Shown here: positions 48,265 to 57,466 of the stretch, in pieces | Position numbering within the stretch: position 1 is the first letter of the stretch | How the letters are laid out: every line of letters starts with the position of its first letter | Assembly (NCBI GenBank): GCA_020831865.1 | Contig: JAFIFT010000020.1 | Location: 1 to 64,000 of the forward strand | DNA from: Legionellaceae bacterium | GTDB lineage: Bacteria > Pseudomonadota > Gammaproteobacteria > Legionellales > Legionellaceae | Reading direction: 5' to 3' | Length of the DNA stretch: 64,000 bases | Position numbers and translations under genes: made by a program | The notes under the pieces: generated by a model | Database searches by the model: none | Seen by the model: the letters and a program-made list of their open reading frames with translations, nothing else | What the model was told of the DNA's origin: nothing

Positions 48265-48484
48265 GGGCGTGTGCGAAAAGCAATGATTCAAAATAAATGG
48301 TATCTATTCATCGTCATTATACAGAGGGGAACGCTCAGATTGGAGAGTGCGTGCAATCAAACGGTTCTGAACAAGTGCGGTACCTTTTGCAGAACAGCTT
48401 TCGTTTAAGCCACACCAGGTAGACTGAGTCGTTCAGCAGGATAGTAATGATCAATAATGGTATGTTTTCAATCAGGAGTAGGCA

Positions 48485-49726
48485 TTGACTAAACGACGCG
48501 TAGTAGTAACAGGTTTAGGTGCAGTTACGCCCTTGGGTCATAATGTAGAGCAAACCTGGTCGGCCATTTTGGCGGGCAAAAGTGGTGCAAACCGCATAGA
48601 AGGTTTTGACTTGTCTGAATACCCTACAAAAATATGGGCTAATATTAAGGACTTCAATCCTGAAGATTATCTGCCGGCAAAAGATGCGCGTAAGATGGAT
48701 CCCTTCACGCAATTTGGTTTGGTAGCAACTCAGGAAGCAATGGCCGATGCCAGACTTGAAATAGATGAGGCGCTGTCGCTGCGGACGGGTGTTGCGGTAG
48801 GTGCCGGTATTGGCGGGATAGAAACTATCGCTGCGAATACGGAAAAATTAATCCATGGCGGCCCCAGAAAAGTCTCACCATTTTTTATACCCGCCTCGAT
48901 TATTAATATGGTGGCGGGTCAAATATCCATTTTTCATAATTTAAAAGGGCCCAACGTCTCCGTGGTAACAGCCTGTACCACCGGAACCCATAATATTGGA
49001 ATAGCGGCTCGAATGATTGCCTATGGTGATGCAGATGTGATGATTGCCGGTGGTTCTGAAAAGACCTCCTGTCCGCTTGCCTTGTGTGGTTTTAGTGCGG
49101 TACGTTCTCTGTCGCGACGCAATGACGAGCCGGAAAAAGCCTCCCGTCCTTTTGATAAAGACAGGGATGGATTTGTTATGGGTGAGGGCGCTGGTATTCT
49201 GGTCCTCGAGGAATATGAACATGCCAAAGCGCGAGGTGCCAAGATTTATGGAGAAGTCGCCGGTTTTGGGATGTCGGGTGATGCCTGGCACATTACCGCA
49301 CCAGATGAAAATGCCGATGGTGCGGCCAGAGCCATGCAACTGGCGATCGAGGATGCGGGCGTTTTGCCTTCCGCTATTGCGCATATTAATGCGCATGGAA
49401 CCTCTACCTATTTGAATGATTTGAATGAAACCAAAGCCATCAAGCGTATCTTCGGGAGACATGCCGTGAAATTAGCGGTAAGCGCAACCAAGTCGATGAC
49501 TGGTCATCTTTTGGGTGCCGCAGGCGCGGTTGAGGCGATTTTTAGTCTATTGGCTATTCGCGATCAGGTCGCTCCTCCTACTATAAATCTGGATCAACCG
49601 GATGAAGGGTTAGACTTGAATTATGTCCCGCATACCCGTCAGGCCATGGACATTGCTTATGTCTTAAGTAATTCTCTGGGTTTTGGTGGCACGAATGCCA
49701 GTCTTGTCCTTAAGAAGGTTGATTAA
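48485..49726 (+). CDS. fabF: 3-oxoacyl-ACP synthase II FabF
   Basis: The 413-residue protein has the Cys-His-His triad of Fab[21 protein letters not shown] and [12 protein letters not shown]. It extends acyl-ACP chains and makes cis-vaccenate. The start is TTG 48485, six bases after AGGAG. It is followed within 5 bases by mltG. Confidence 0.97.
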   Translation: MTKRRVVVTGLGAVTPLGHNVEQTWSAILAGKSGANRIEGFDLSEYPTKIWANIKDFNPEDYLPAKDARKMDPFTQFGLVATQEAMADARLEIDEALSLRTGVAVGAGIGGIETIAANTEKLIHGGPRKVSPFFIPASIINMVAGQISIFHNLKGPNVSVVTACTTGTHNIGIAARMIAYGDADVMIAGGSEKTSCPLALCGFSAVRSLSRRNDEPEKASRPFDKDRDGFVMGEGAGILVLEEYEHAKARGAKIYGEVAGFGMSGDAWHITAPDENADGAARAMQLAIEDAGVLPSAIAHINAHGTSTYLNDLNETKAIKRIFGRHAVKLAVSATKSMTGHLLGAAGAVEAIFSLLAIRDQVAPPTINLDQPDEGLDLNYVPHTRQAMDIAYVLSNSLGFGGTNASLVLKKVD

Positions 49727-49731
49727 GGCTT

Positions 49732-50718
49732 GTGAAAGTACGGTATTGGCTATCGTTGCTTCTGGCCTTTTCTATTGTGCTCGGACTGGTTCCGAGCCTC
49801 TTTTTTTACCACTTGTATTTTAAACCTCTAACGCTTTCTTCCGAGCGACTCTTTGAGCTGACCAGAAAGAGTTCTGCCAAAGACTTTTCCCTGCAACTGG
49901 CGCAGGAAAAACTCATCACCCATCCTGATTTGTTGTACTATATTCTTCGTATCAATGGCCGTTCATCCCTGCTGAAAGCGGGGGTATACACCCTTTATCC
50001 CGGAGATACGCTGGCCAGCCTTGTTGAGCGGGTATGTCGGGGAGAAGTCACAAGCTTTGCTTTCACCATTGTAGCGGGAACCCGCTGGTCTGCCGTACAA
50101 AAGAAACTGAAATCGCTGCCCTGGCTGACCTATGATGAGGATGAACTGCAGGGGGAGGCCATAGCACAGCCGGAAGGCACCTTATTAGCCGAAACCTATC
50201 AGTACAATGCACATGATAGTGCCAGTCTTCTGGTTAAGCGGGCAAATGCGGCCTTACAGCAAGTATTGGAAGAAAACTGGCGTCAGCGTGCAGCAAATTT
50301 ACCCTATGCTAATTCCTACGAGTTGCTGATTGCTGCCTCTATCATTGAGAAAGAAACGGCGAAGCCGGCCGAACGTCCCTTGATTGCCAGTGTGATTGTG
50401 AACCGATTACGTAAAAATATGCGCTTGCAAATGGATCCGACGGTGATCTACGCGATGGGTGATCAATGGCACGGACCATTGTCAAAAAACGACTTACGCA
50501 TTGACTCACCCTATAATACCTATCGCTACCCGGGCTTACCTCCTACGCCGATTGCTATGGTGTCACGTGCGTCAATTGAAGCGGCGGCGCGGCCAAAACC
50601 GACCAACTTCCTGTATTTTGTTGCCAAAGGTGACGGCAGCCATCAGTTTTCTGAGAATTACCAACAGCAGCAGGCAGCGGTCAATCTATATATACGACGA
50701 GGGCAATACCGTGAATAA
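49732..50718 (+). CDS. mltG: Endolytic murein transglycosylase MltG
   Basis: The 328-residue protein has one N-terminal helix (about 5-25), a LysM-like domain (AGVYTLYPGDTLASLVERV) and the YceG catalytic domain with ASIIEKETAK (Glu206) and LQMDPTVIYAMGDQW, then YNTYRYPGLPPTPI. It cuts nascent glycan strands and may end strand growth. The start is GTG 49732. It overlaps tmk by 8 bases. The usual pabC gene between fabF and mltG is absent. Confidence 0.95.
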   Translation: MKVRYWLSLLLAFSIVLGLVPSLFFYHLYFKPLTLSSERLFELTRKSSAKDFSLQLAQEKLITHPDLLYYILRINGRSSLLKAGVYTLYPGDTLASLVERVCRGEVTSFAFTIVAGTRWSAVQKKLKSLPWLTYDEDELQGEAIAQPEGTLLAETYQYNAHDSASLLVKRANAALQQVLEENWRQRAANLPYANSYELLIAASIIEKETAKPAERPLIASVIVNRLRKNMRLQMDPTVIYAMGDQWHGPLSKNDLRIDSPYNTYRYPGLPPTPIAMVSRASIEAAARPKPTNFLYFVAKGDGSHQFSENYQQQQAAVNLYIRRGQYRE

Positions 50719-51331
50719 GGGAAAGTTTATTGTCATTGAAGGCCTGGAAGGTGCTGGAAAATCATCAGCTATGGAGACCGTTAGCCGTTTGCTCTCGGAC
50801 TATGACATTCCAGTGCAGACCGTACGTGAACCAGGTGGTACGGAAATTGCCGAAGAAATACGTTACATGATTAAGAAAGATTATCGCGAACCACTCTACG
50901 CAGAAGCGGAGTTACTGTTGATGTTTGCGGCACGTGTACAATTAATTCAGTCAGTGATTAGCCCCCAGCTAACGGCAGGGCATTGGATCCTGGCGGATCG
51001 CTTTGTTTGGTCAAGTTATGCGTATCAGGGGTATGGCAGGGGTTTACAGTCCACCATGATTGATCAACTGGCGAGATTTTGCCTGTCCGGAATAGAGCCT
51101 GACTTGATTTTGTTTCTGGATGTGATGCCGCAAGTGGGCTTGCAACGCGCTGCCAGGCGTGGGGCAAAGGATCGTATTGAACAGGAGTCGCTTGATTTTT
51201 TTGCTAAAGTTCGGGCGGGCTACCAGCAACTGCTGGCGAATACTCCTCACAGCGTGAGGATTGATGCGCATCAGACTATGGATGTGGTACAGCAACACAT
51301 ACGCCAGGTGATCTGCGATCGACTACTATGA
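50711..51331 (+). CDS. tmk: Thymidylate kinase
   Basis: From GTG 50711 the 206-residue protein begins MNKGKFIVIEGLEGAGKSSAM with the P-loop at about 11-19. It then has the DR(F/Y) motif ILADRFVWSSYAYQG and the lid segment ARRGAKDRIEQESLDFF. It phosphorylates dTMP. The frame is open further upstream inside mltG, but only GTG 50711 gives the normal start. It overlaps holB by ATGA. Confidence 0.95.
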   Translation: MNKGKFIVIEGLEGAGKSSAMETVSRLLSDYDIPVQTVREPGGTEIAEEIRYMIKKDYREPLYAEAELLLMFAARVQLIQSVISPQLTAGHWILADRFVWSSYAYQGYGRGLQSTMIDQLARFCLSGIEPDLILFLDVMPQVGLQRAARRGAKDRIEQESLDFFAKVRAGYQQLLANTPHSVRIDAHQTMDVVQQHIRQVICDRLL

Positions 51332-52230
51332 GAAGTTATCCCTCCGTTACCAGCCTTTGCGCACACATTGAAAGCGCGATACGAACGGGTACCTTGGCTC
51401 AGGCCAATTTGTTCGTATCGCCTTTGCAGGCGCATCTTCAACAGCTTATACAGCATACTGCCGCGGTATTCTTATGTGAACAGGGCGAATCAGCATGCCA
51501 GCAGTGCCAATCCTGCACCCTGTTTACGCAAGGACAGCACCCGGATTATCTGTGTCCCGCCTGGAATGCCTCGGACGATTCTCGCCTTAAAATGGCAGAT
51601 ATTCGTGCCTTGCAGGAAAAAATATATATCCCACCGCAGATTGCAAAGCGGCGGGTACTGGTTTTGCCCGAAGTCGATCACTTTAGTCGCTCTGTGGCCA
51701 ATGCCTTGCTGAAAATTTTGGAAGAACCCCCCGCACACCTCTATTTTATTTTAACTGCGCAGCAGGTTGATACCGTGTTGCCCACCATTCTAAGCCGTTG
51801 CCAGCTATGGCGGCTGGATATGATAAGATCTGCCGGTCATTATTTTCAGTTGGCTGAGGAGCTGGAGCGGGAAGAGAATAAATTTTTTGCGCATAAAACA
51901 CACTGCATGCAAGATATGGTCGATATTCTGCACGAAAAAAGCCACCCCTGTGATATTGCCCTACAGTGGGGGCAGTATCCATTCTCAAGTGTCATGTTGT
52001 TTTTGTACCTGGTGACGGCTATGGCCATTCAGATAGCGCTGCAAGAACCAAGCCCGGCACTGGAAGAACCAGAGTGCCTGCGCTTGGTTGCCCAACTGGG
52101 GTTGCCACGGCTTTATCAGCAAATTGATGCGATTACTGCTAATATAAAATTGGAAAAAAGTGCTGTGGCTATCAATAAAACGCTTGTTCTGGAGAGTTTG
52201 TTGATGGCGTATCAGGGAAAGAGTGGATGA
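51328..52230 (+). CDS. holB: DNA polymerase III delta-prime subunit HolB
   Basis: The 300-residue protein has the four-Cys zinc site of delta-prime (Cys50, 57, 60, 63), the PEVDHFSRSVANALLKILEEPP stretch and the sensor TILSRCQLW. As in other delta-prime subunits no intact P-loop is seen, and the N terminus is shortened compared with E. coli (334 residues). It is the stator of the sliding-clamp loader. The stop overlaps the pilZ start by 4 bases. Confidence 0.92.
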   Translation: MRSYPSVTSLCAHIESAIRTGTLAQANLFVSPLQAHLQQLIQHTAAVFLCEQGESACQQCQSCTLFTQGQHPDYLCPAWNASDDSRLKMADIRALQEKIYIPPQIAKRRVLVLPEVDHFSRSVANALLKILEEPPAHLYFILTAQQVDTVLPTILSRCQLWRLDMIRSAGHYFQLAEELEREENKFFAHKTHCMQDMVDILHEKSHPCDIALQWGQYPFSSVMLFLYLVTAMAIQIALQEPSPALEEPECLRLVAQLGLPRLYQQIDAITANIKLEKSAVAINKTLVLESLLMAYQGKSG

Positions 52231-52568
52231 GTGAGACGAATCAAACCATAGCATGTGCGTTTTTAAGCGAGTCGGCGCTGTATCAGGCGTATATGCCCTT
52301 TTTGACAAGGGGCGGTTTATTTATCCGCATGACCCACTCGCTGGATATGGGGCAAACCGTTCAATTATCCGTGCAATTATTGACGGAACCAGAGCGATAT
52401 CTGATTCAGGCAACGGTTGTTTGGCTGAGCCCCAAAGGAGCCCAGGCGAATAAACCCTGTGGAGTTGGTTTTCATTTTTCGGACGATAATAGCCGCCATT
52501 TTTGCAATAAAATTGAGAGCTTTTTGGCGGGCGTGCTAAAATCCACCCAGCCAACGGATACGATGTAG
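52227..52568 (+). CDS. pilZ: PilZ domain protein
   Basis: The 113-residue protein is one PilZ domain (GGLFIRMTHSLDMGQTVQLSVQLL, ATVVWLSPKG, GVGFHF). In this gene position (holB-pilZ-tatD) the protein is the type IV pilus assembly factor PilZ. The N-terminal RxxxR of c-di-GMP binders is missing, as in Pseudomonas PilZ, so it probably works with PilB and FimX rather than by binding the nucleotide itself. Confidence 0.88.
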   Translation: MSETNQTIACAFLSESALYQAYMPFLTRGGLFIRMTHSLDMGQTVQLSVQLLTEPERYLIQATVVWLSPKGAQANKPCGVGFHFSDDNSRHFCNKIESFLAGVLKSTQPTDTM

Positions 52569-52676
52569 CATTGCTTTGCGCTTGTTTCGCAGCGGCAAAT
52601 ACGACGCATAGGCTTCTTTTTTTTCACCAAAAACTCGTAATCACCACAAATTGGTGTGAGGTACAGAGAGGATGTT

Positions 52677-53459
52677 ATGTTTATTGATTCCCATTGTCAT
52701 TTAAATATGTTGGATTTAACCGACTTTAATCAGGACTTGCAGCAGGTGCTGGAGGCGGCGCAGCAGAATCAGGTCAGCAAGTTTTTATGTGTGTCGGTAG
52801 AGCTTGCCGACCATGAAATATTATCTGCTATCGCCAAACAGTATCCGCAGGTGTATTTTTCAGTCGGCATCCATCCGAATGGTCATCATCAGCCTCTGGA
52901 AGATGCGGAAATTTTAACACGTTTGGCGGCCTCTTATTCCCAATGTATTGCTATAGGCGAGACGGGTCTGGATTATTATCGTGAAGAACAGGCAGCCATG
53001 CTGGATGTACAGCGAACCTCTTTTCGTCAGCATATTCATACCGCCAAAGAACTGGGCAAACCACTCATTATCCATACTCGCCATGCGGCGGAAGATACCT
53101 TACGCATTATGAGGGAAGAAAACGCAGCCGATATTGGCGGTGTCATGCACTGTTTTGCGGAAGATTGGGAGGTGGCACAAAAAGCGCTGGATTTAAATTT
53201 CTATATTTCATTTTCCGGGATAGTCACGTTTAAAAATGCCAAAGTATTACAGGAGGTAGCACAAAAAGTTCCTGCGGATCGCATGTTAATTGAAACCGAC
53301 TCACCCTATCTGGCACCGGTACCCTTCCGCGGTAAGCAAAACCATCCGGCACTGGTAAAACACGTTGCCGAAAAATTGGCGGAGTTGCGCGGGGAGTCCC
53401 TGACAACCATTGCCCAGCAAACTACCGAGAATTTCTATCGCTGTTTTCGTCTTCACTAA
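52677..53459 (+). CDS. tatD: TatD family metal-dependent hydrolase
   Basis: From ATG 52677 the 260-residue TIM-barrel protein has MFIDSHCHLN (His6, His8), IGETGLDYYR, IHTRHA, GVMHCFAED and IETDSPYLAP, the full set of TatD metal ligands. Such enzymes act as DNases or deacylases. GAGAGG is the ribosome site; an earlier in-frame start at 52656 is less likely. The 3' end overlaps the opposite MFS gene by 38 bases. Confidence 0.93.
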   Translation: MFIDSHCHLNMLDLTDFNQDLQQVLEAAQQNQVSKFLCVSVELADHEILSAIAKQYPQVYFSVGIHPNGHHQPLEDAEILTRLAASYSQCIAIGETGLDYYREEQAAMLDVQRTSFRQHIHTAKELGKPLIIHTRHAAEDTLRIMREENAADIGGVMHCFAEDWEVAQKALDLNFYISFSGIVTFKNAKVLQEVAQKVPADRMLIETDSPYLAPVPFRGKQNHPALVKHVAEKLAELRGESLTTIAQQTTENFYRCFRLH

Positions 53460-54630
53460 GGGGATACAGATATACGGCAGCCAGCATGGATATCAGGGAG
53501 CAGACCAATAAAGCAAGCGGTAGTACATTGGGATGGAGAACATAAAATAAAGAGACGCCTGCGGCAACGATCGAGGACACTATGGTGCGTGTGGTATTGA
53601 TAAGGGCAGTGGTACTACTGGACAATCGCGGAAAGTCATTTAATGCCATAGAGAGTGCTGGCGGATTCGTCAGACAGGTTCCCAGACTTACCACAAGAAT
53701 TGGACTAATCGTCAGTAATTGCAAGCCAATGGTATTTAATAAAAGAAAAATCAGCAGCGATCCCAGCAGCATTAAGCTGGAGCCAAGGCGAATATTCCAG
53801 TTCAGTGGTTTAATGTCACGCAGTTTGATACCAATATAATTGGCCAAAATGATATTGAATCCTATACAGGCAAAAAGATAGGCAAAGACTGTAGGAGAGA
53901 ACCCCATATCATCAATCAGTAGAAAAGATGCATTGATGACAAAAATCATAACCGTACTGAAGGAGGCTGTGGTGATCACTAAAGCGCGCCAGATGCTGCG
54001 TTTATCAAAAAGGTAAGAATAGCGGCGTAAGGAATGTGAGAAACGCAATCGACGCGCAGGCACACGCCAATTCGGCGATTCTCGAAGTAGGGGCTTGATC
54101 AGTGCCGCAATCAGTAGTGCAATGGCAAACATGGTCCAGAAAATCATTTGCCAATTGCTATGGATGAAAATATAACTGCCTATCACCGGGGCAAAAATCG
54201 GTGATACAGAGATAATCATGGAAATATGGGAAATGGTTTTAGCGCGAGCGGTATTGTTCGCAATATCGCGTGTGGAAGAAAAGGCAATATTATTGGCACA
54301 GCAAACGGAAAAGCCCTGCAACATCCGTCCTGCAATCAGCACCATGATATTGCTGGCATAAATACAACAAAGAGTCGCAAAAAGAAAGATACCCAAACTG
54401 AGATAAAGGGGTTTATGTCGCCCATAATGATCCAGGATCGGTCCCCAGAACAACTGTGATACGCCATAAGAGAACAAATACAGACTGAGTGTCAACTGGC
54501 TGATAGACTGTGACGTGTCAAAATCGGCCGTCATCGCGGGCAGAGCCGGCTGAAACAGATCAAAGGTCAGTAACGAAAAGCAGGCGAGCATGCCAAGGTA
54601 CAGCAGCGGTGTAGGCGTTTTATGTTTCAT
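53422..54630 (-). CDS. MFS transporter, Bcr/CflA drug-efflux type
   Basis: From ATG 54630 the 402-residue protein has twelve hydrophobic segments. It carries the MFS motif A region GPILDHYGRHKPLYLSLGIFL and the family start FDLFQPALPAMTADFDTS. In the first half GRMLQGFSVCC is the motif B region. The family exports chloramphenicol, bicyclomycin and similar compounds; the true substrate is unknown. Start choices upstream (54708) add polar residues only. It converges on tatD with overlapping ends. Confidence 0.85.
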   Translation of the reverse strand: MKHKTPTPLLYLGMLACFSLLTFDLFQPALPAMTADFDTSQSISQLTLSLYLFSYGVSQLFWGPILDHYGRHKPLYLSLGIFLFATLCCIYASNIMVLIAGRMLQGFSVCCANNIAFSSTRDIANNTARAKTISHISMIISVSPIFAPVIGSYIFIHSNWQMIFWTMFAIALLIAALIKPLLRESPNWRVPARRLRFSHSLRRYSYLFDKRSIWRALVITTASFSTVMIFVINASFLLIDDMGFSPTVFAYLFACIGFNIILANYIGIKLRDIKPLNWNIRLGSSLMLLGSLLIFLLLNTIGLQLLTISPILVVSLGTCLTNPPALSMALNDFPRLSSSTTALINTTRTIVSSIVAAGVSLFYVLHPNVLPLALLVCSLISMLAAVYLYPLSEDENSDRNSR

Positions 54631-54735
54631 AGCATTTAGGATATCATAGTAATAGACGATCATAGCTTGTAACCTGCTAAAAGGCCAGATTTTGCAGGTT
54701 GAACGCATCTAAACGAACATGGTAAAATCAAAAAG

Positions 54736-54822
54736 CCTATGTTCCGTGCTTTATGTGCAGTATCCAGCTCCTAATGACATCTGAGCTTGTTTGGATACCG
54801 TGCATAAAGCACAGTACGTAGG
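54736..54822. repeat. 30-base imperfect inverted repeat
   Basis: Arms 54736-54765 and 54793-54822 match at 24 of 30 positions around a 27-base loop. In RNA three of the six mismatches become G-U pairs, giving 27 of 30 pairs. The outer ends are CCTA and TAGG. No T run follows. It could be a dispersed palindromic element, a small RNA or an operator. Confidence 0.65.
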
Positions 54823-54931
54823 AAAAAATGAGATTTTTAGTGTGCAAAATTTAGATGTGTGTACCCTGTCAGGCTTTGCAACGGCTGTCATCAACGTGCG
54901 ATGAGAAAACGGTCGGGATAGCGGTAAGTCA

Positions 54932-54949
54932 TGATACATTTTGATACAT
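54932..54949 (+). promoter_or_regulatory. Tandem TGATACAT repeats upstream of anmK
   Basis: TGATACAT occurs at 54932-54939 and again at 54942-54949, ten bases apart, so both copies face the same side of the helix. They end 17 bases before the anmK start. This is a plausible operator; no regulator is recognised. Confidence 0.4.
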
Positions 54950-54966
54950 CATAAGGTCATAATCTC

Positions 54967-56058
54967 ATGAACAATCTTTATATGGGTGTACTTTCTGGAA
55001 CCAGCATGGATGGCATTGATGTTGCCGTTGTTGACTGTGCGCAGCACAGGTTGTTGGCGGCCAATACCTTTCCTTATGATGACCGATTACACACCAGGAT
55101 ACGATGCCTCGCTCAGGGGGAGGCGATGACTGCGGCAGAGATTTCACAGCTCGACAGGCAGATTGGTCTTGCTTTTGCGCACGCATGTACACAATTGCTC
55201 AGCTACCATGGATTGACCGCTCAGGACGTATGTGCCATAGGTTCACACGGTCAAACCGTCAGCCACAATCCAAAAGCCAAGCCGGCCAACACGCTCCAAT
55301 TAGGGTGCGCGCATACCATTGCCTATGAAACTGGCATGACAACGGTGGCCGACTTCAGGCGAGCGGATATCGCACAAGGTGGTCAAGGCGCTCCTTTGGC
55401 GCCCTTGTACCACCGGGAACTTTTTAAAGAGTATCCCAAGCCGCTGGCTATTGTTAATATCGGCGGTATTGCAAATCTCAGTTGGCTGGATGATGCTGGT
55501 GGGGATTATGGTTATGATACTGGACCAGGGAATGTTTTGCTGGATGCCTGGAGCGAGCACTGTCGTCAACTGGCTCATGATGATAGAGGACTTTGGGGAA
55601 AATCCGGTACGCTCATACCCGAATTACTGACTGAGCTGCTCAAGGATCCCTATTTCCTCGAACCGCTGCCTAAAAGTCTGGATAAAGAAGCCTTCAATCG
55701 GCATTGGCTGGAGGCCTTCTCTCCCCATCGGTATCCTATGGTTGACATACAATGCACCTTGACTCATTTTACAGCGAAATCCATTGCACTTGCGTTACAG
55801 CATAATCGGAGCGCCGCAAAACAGCTGATCGTATGTGGGGGTGGTGCCCATAATGATTTTTTATTGGAATGTTTGCGCAGCTACTGTCCTGAAATCCCCG
55901 TCAAACAGGCGCGCGAGCTGCAACTGGATGAGAATTATATTGAAGCAATGTTGTTTGCCTGGCTTGCACAACAGCGTCTACTCAATCATAAGCTGGATTT
56001 GCGTGCATATACTGGTGGTAGAGCAAGTCAGTATAGCGGAATCGTCTACTCGCCCTAA
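54967..56058 (+). CDS. anmK: Anhydro-N-acetylmuramic acid kinase AnmK
   Basis: The 363-residue protein has the AnmK start GVLSGTSMDGIDVAVVD (8-24), IGSHGQTVSHNP, GMTTVADFRRADIAQGGQGAPL and VCGGGAHNDFLL. It converts 1,6-anhydro-MurNAc to MurNAc-6-phosphate in murein recycling. AAGGTCATAATCTC leads to the ATG. No other recycling gene is nearby. Confidence 0.95.
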   Translation: MNNLYMGVLSGTSMDGIDVAVVDCAQHRLLAANTFPYDDRLHTRIRCLAQGEAMTAAEISQLDRQIGLAFAHACTQLLSYHGLTAQDVCAIGSHGQTVSHNPKAKPANTLQLGCAHTIAYETGMTTVADFRRADIAQGGQGAPLAPLYHRELFKEYPKPLAIVNIGGIANLSWLDDAGGDYGYDTGPGNVLLDAWSEHCRQLAHDDRGLWGKSGTLIPELLTELLKDPYFLEPLPKSLDKEAFNRHWLEAFSPHRYPMVDIQCTLTHFTAKSIALALQHNRSAAKQLIVCGGGAHNDFLLECLRSYCPEIPVKQARELQLDENYIEAMLFAWLAQQRLLNHKLDLRAYTGGRASQYSGIVYSP

Positions 56059-56094
56059 TTAAGAACAGCATGGATGTCAATAAACAAAAATTAT

Positions 56095-56123
56095 TTGACA
56101 GGACGGTTGATAATCAGTTTAAA
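56095..56123 (+). promoter_or_regulatory. Sigma-70 promoter of the MFS gene
   Basis: A consensus TTGACA (56095-56100), a 17-base spacer and TTTAAA (56118-56123) lie just after anmK and 30 bases before the MFS start. Confidence 0.6.
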
Positions 56124-56152
56124 TTTACTTTTGACTGAAAAGCTAGAATACT

Positions 56153-57466
56153 TTGAAAACAAACGACCTTTCTGCAAGTGGTTCTCCCAGTTGGTACGCT
56201 TATCTGGTATTCATGCTGGCGGCCAGTTTTTATTTATACGAATTTATTCTGCAGGTCTCGCCAAGCGTCATGGCAGAAGAAATGATGCAAACCTTCAAGG
56301 TCAGCGCAGAAGGATTTGGTATCATCTCATCGGTCTATTTTTATGCCTATGCGCCGATGCAATTGCCGGCCGGTTTGCTGTTTGATCGCTATGGCCCGCG
56401 GAAATTAATGACAACTGCGGTATTGGTTTGTGCCTCTGGCATGGTTTTGTTTGCTGCAACCAACAGCTTAACCGTGGCGACCACTGGTCGCTTTCTGGTT
56501 GGTATTGGTTCGGCCTGCTCTTTTATTGGCGTATTAGTTCTCATCTCTCGTTGGTTTCCACCCCAACGCTTTGCTTTAATGGCGGGTGTTGCACAGCTAA
56601 TGAGCTCTTTGGGCGCCATGTTTGGTGAGATGCCGCTAGCCGTATTAATTCAATGGACCAGTTGGCGACAGGCCAGTTTTATTCTTGCTGCCATTGGTCT
56701 ATTTATTGCGGCCCTGTTATGGATTTTTGTCAGCGATTATCCTAATCCCCCCAAAAAACCGGGTAAAAAGCGCAGTTTCAGTCGCGAAATTTTGCGTTTA
56801 AAAGAAGTATGCAGTCAGTCCTATACCTGGATCATTGGGGCGTACGCCTTTACGATTTGGACCCCCATTGCGGTATTTGCGGCACTATGGGGGGTACCGT
56901 ATTTACAGGAAAAATATCATATTTCAGTGATTGCAGCATCAGGTATGTGCAGTATGATCTGGTTGGGTATTGGTGTTGGAAGCCCTGCGTTAGGATGGCT
57001 CAGTGATCATCTGGAGAGTCGGAGAATTGCTCTGGGTATCTCGGCTTTTATGGGACTTGTCGCAACCTTGTTGATCCTCTATATCAGCGGTATTCCTAAA
57101 AGCTGGATGCTTTTGGTCTTGTTTGCCTTAGGAATTGGAGCAGGGGGGCAGTCGGTATCTTTTGCGGTGGTTAAGGATAATAATCCAGCTAATCTGGTGG
57201 GCACCGCATCGGGCTTTAATAATTTATCCGTGTTGCTCGGGGGGGCTATTTTTCAACCACTGGTTGGAATTTTTCTGCATCGCAGTGAACACTGGTATTG
57301 GATCAACCAAACACCGGTGTATACGCTGAAAGCCTATCAGTGGGCTTTGCTGGTGATGCCGCTTTGTTACTTGTTGAGTTTATTGATTGTCCTCTTTATT
57401 TTAAAAGAGTCGCATCCCACCCATCAGCAGAAAGCTAATCTACGTTTACAGGCCTTTATCGAATAA
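56153..57466 (+). CDS. MFS transporter
   Basis: The 437-residue protein has twelve membrane helices and MFS motif A (GLLFDRYGPRKLMTTAVLV, about 76-94). Its N terminus reads YLVFMLAASFYLYEFILQVSPSVM. The substrate is unknown; the overall look is that of the anion or sugar-phosphate-type MFS group, which is common in Legionella. The start is TTG 56153, since no ATG precedes the first helix in this frame after the promoter. The 3' end overlaps mrdB by 21 bases on the opposite strand. Confidence 0.85.
   Translation: MKTNDLSASGSPSWYAYLVFMLAASFYLYEFILQVSPSVMAEEMMQTFKVSAEGFGIISSVYFYAYAPMQLPAGLLFDRYGPRKLMTTAVLVCASGMVLFAATNSLTVATTGRFLVGIGSACSFIGVLVLISRWFPPQRFALMAGVAQLMSSLGAMFGEMPLAVLIQWTSWRQASFILAAIGLFIAALLWIFVSDYPNPPKKPGKKRSFSREILRLKEVCSQSYTWIIGAYAFTIWTPIAVFAALWGVPYLQEKYHISVIAASGMCSMIWLGIGVGSPALGWLSDHLESRRIALGISAFMGLVATLLILYISGIPKSWMLLVLFALGIGAGGQSVSFAVVKDNNPANLVGTASGFNNLSVLLGGAIFQPLVGIFLHRSEHWYWINQTPVYTLKAYQWALLVMPLCYLLSLLIVLFILKESHPTHQQKANLRLQAFIE

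Larger units (their letters stand above)
48073..48432 (-). pseudogene. Possible decayed minus-strand gene between acpP and fabF
   Basis: A single minus-strand frame is open over about 120 codons (48432 to 48073) except for one TAG at 48306-48304. Its translation has CxxC-like pairs (TWCGLNESC at one end and LVLCKACYHKKK at the other), and a TTG at 48291 could start the second half. The composition looks coding, but no family is recognised, and no good start is seen for the first half. The same 370-base stretch holds the acpP terminator and a separate hairpin. It may be chance. Confidence 0.25.
54631..54966. other. Divergent intergenic region with repeats
   Basis: About 335 bases separate the Bcr/CflA-type gene and anmK, which are divergent. 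I see no gene. The stretch contains a long imperfect inverted repeat (54736-54822) and a tandem TGATACAT (54932-54949). Confidence 0.6.
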
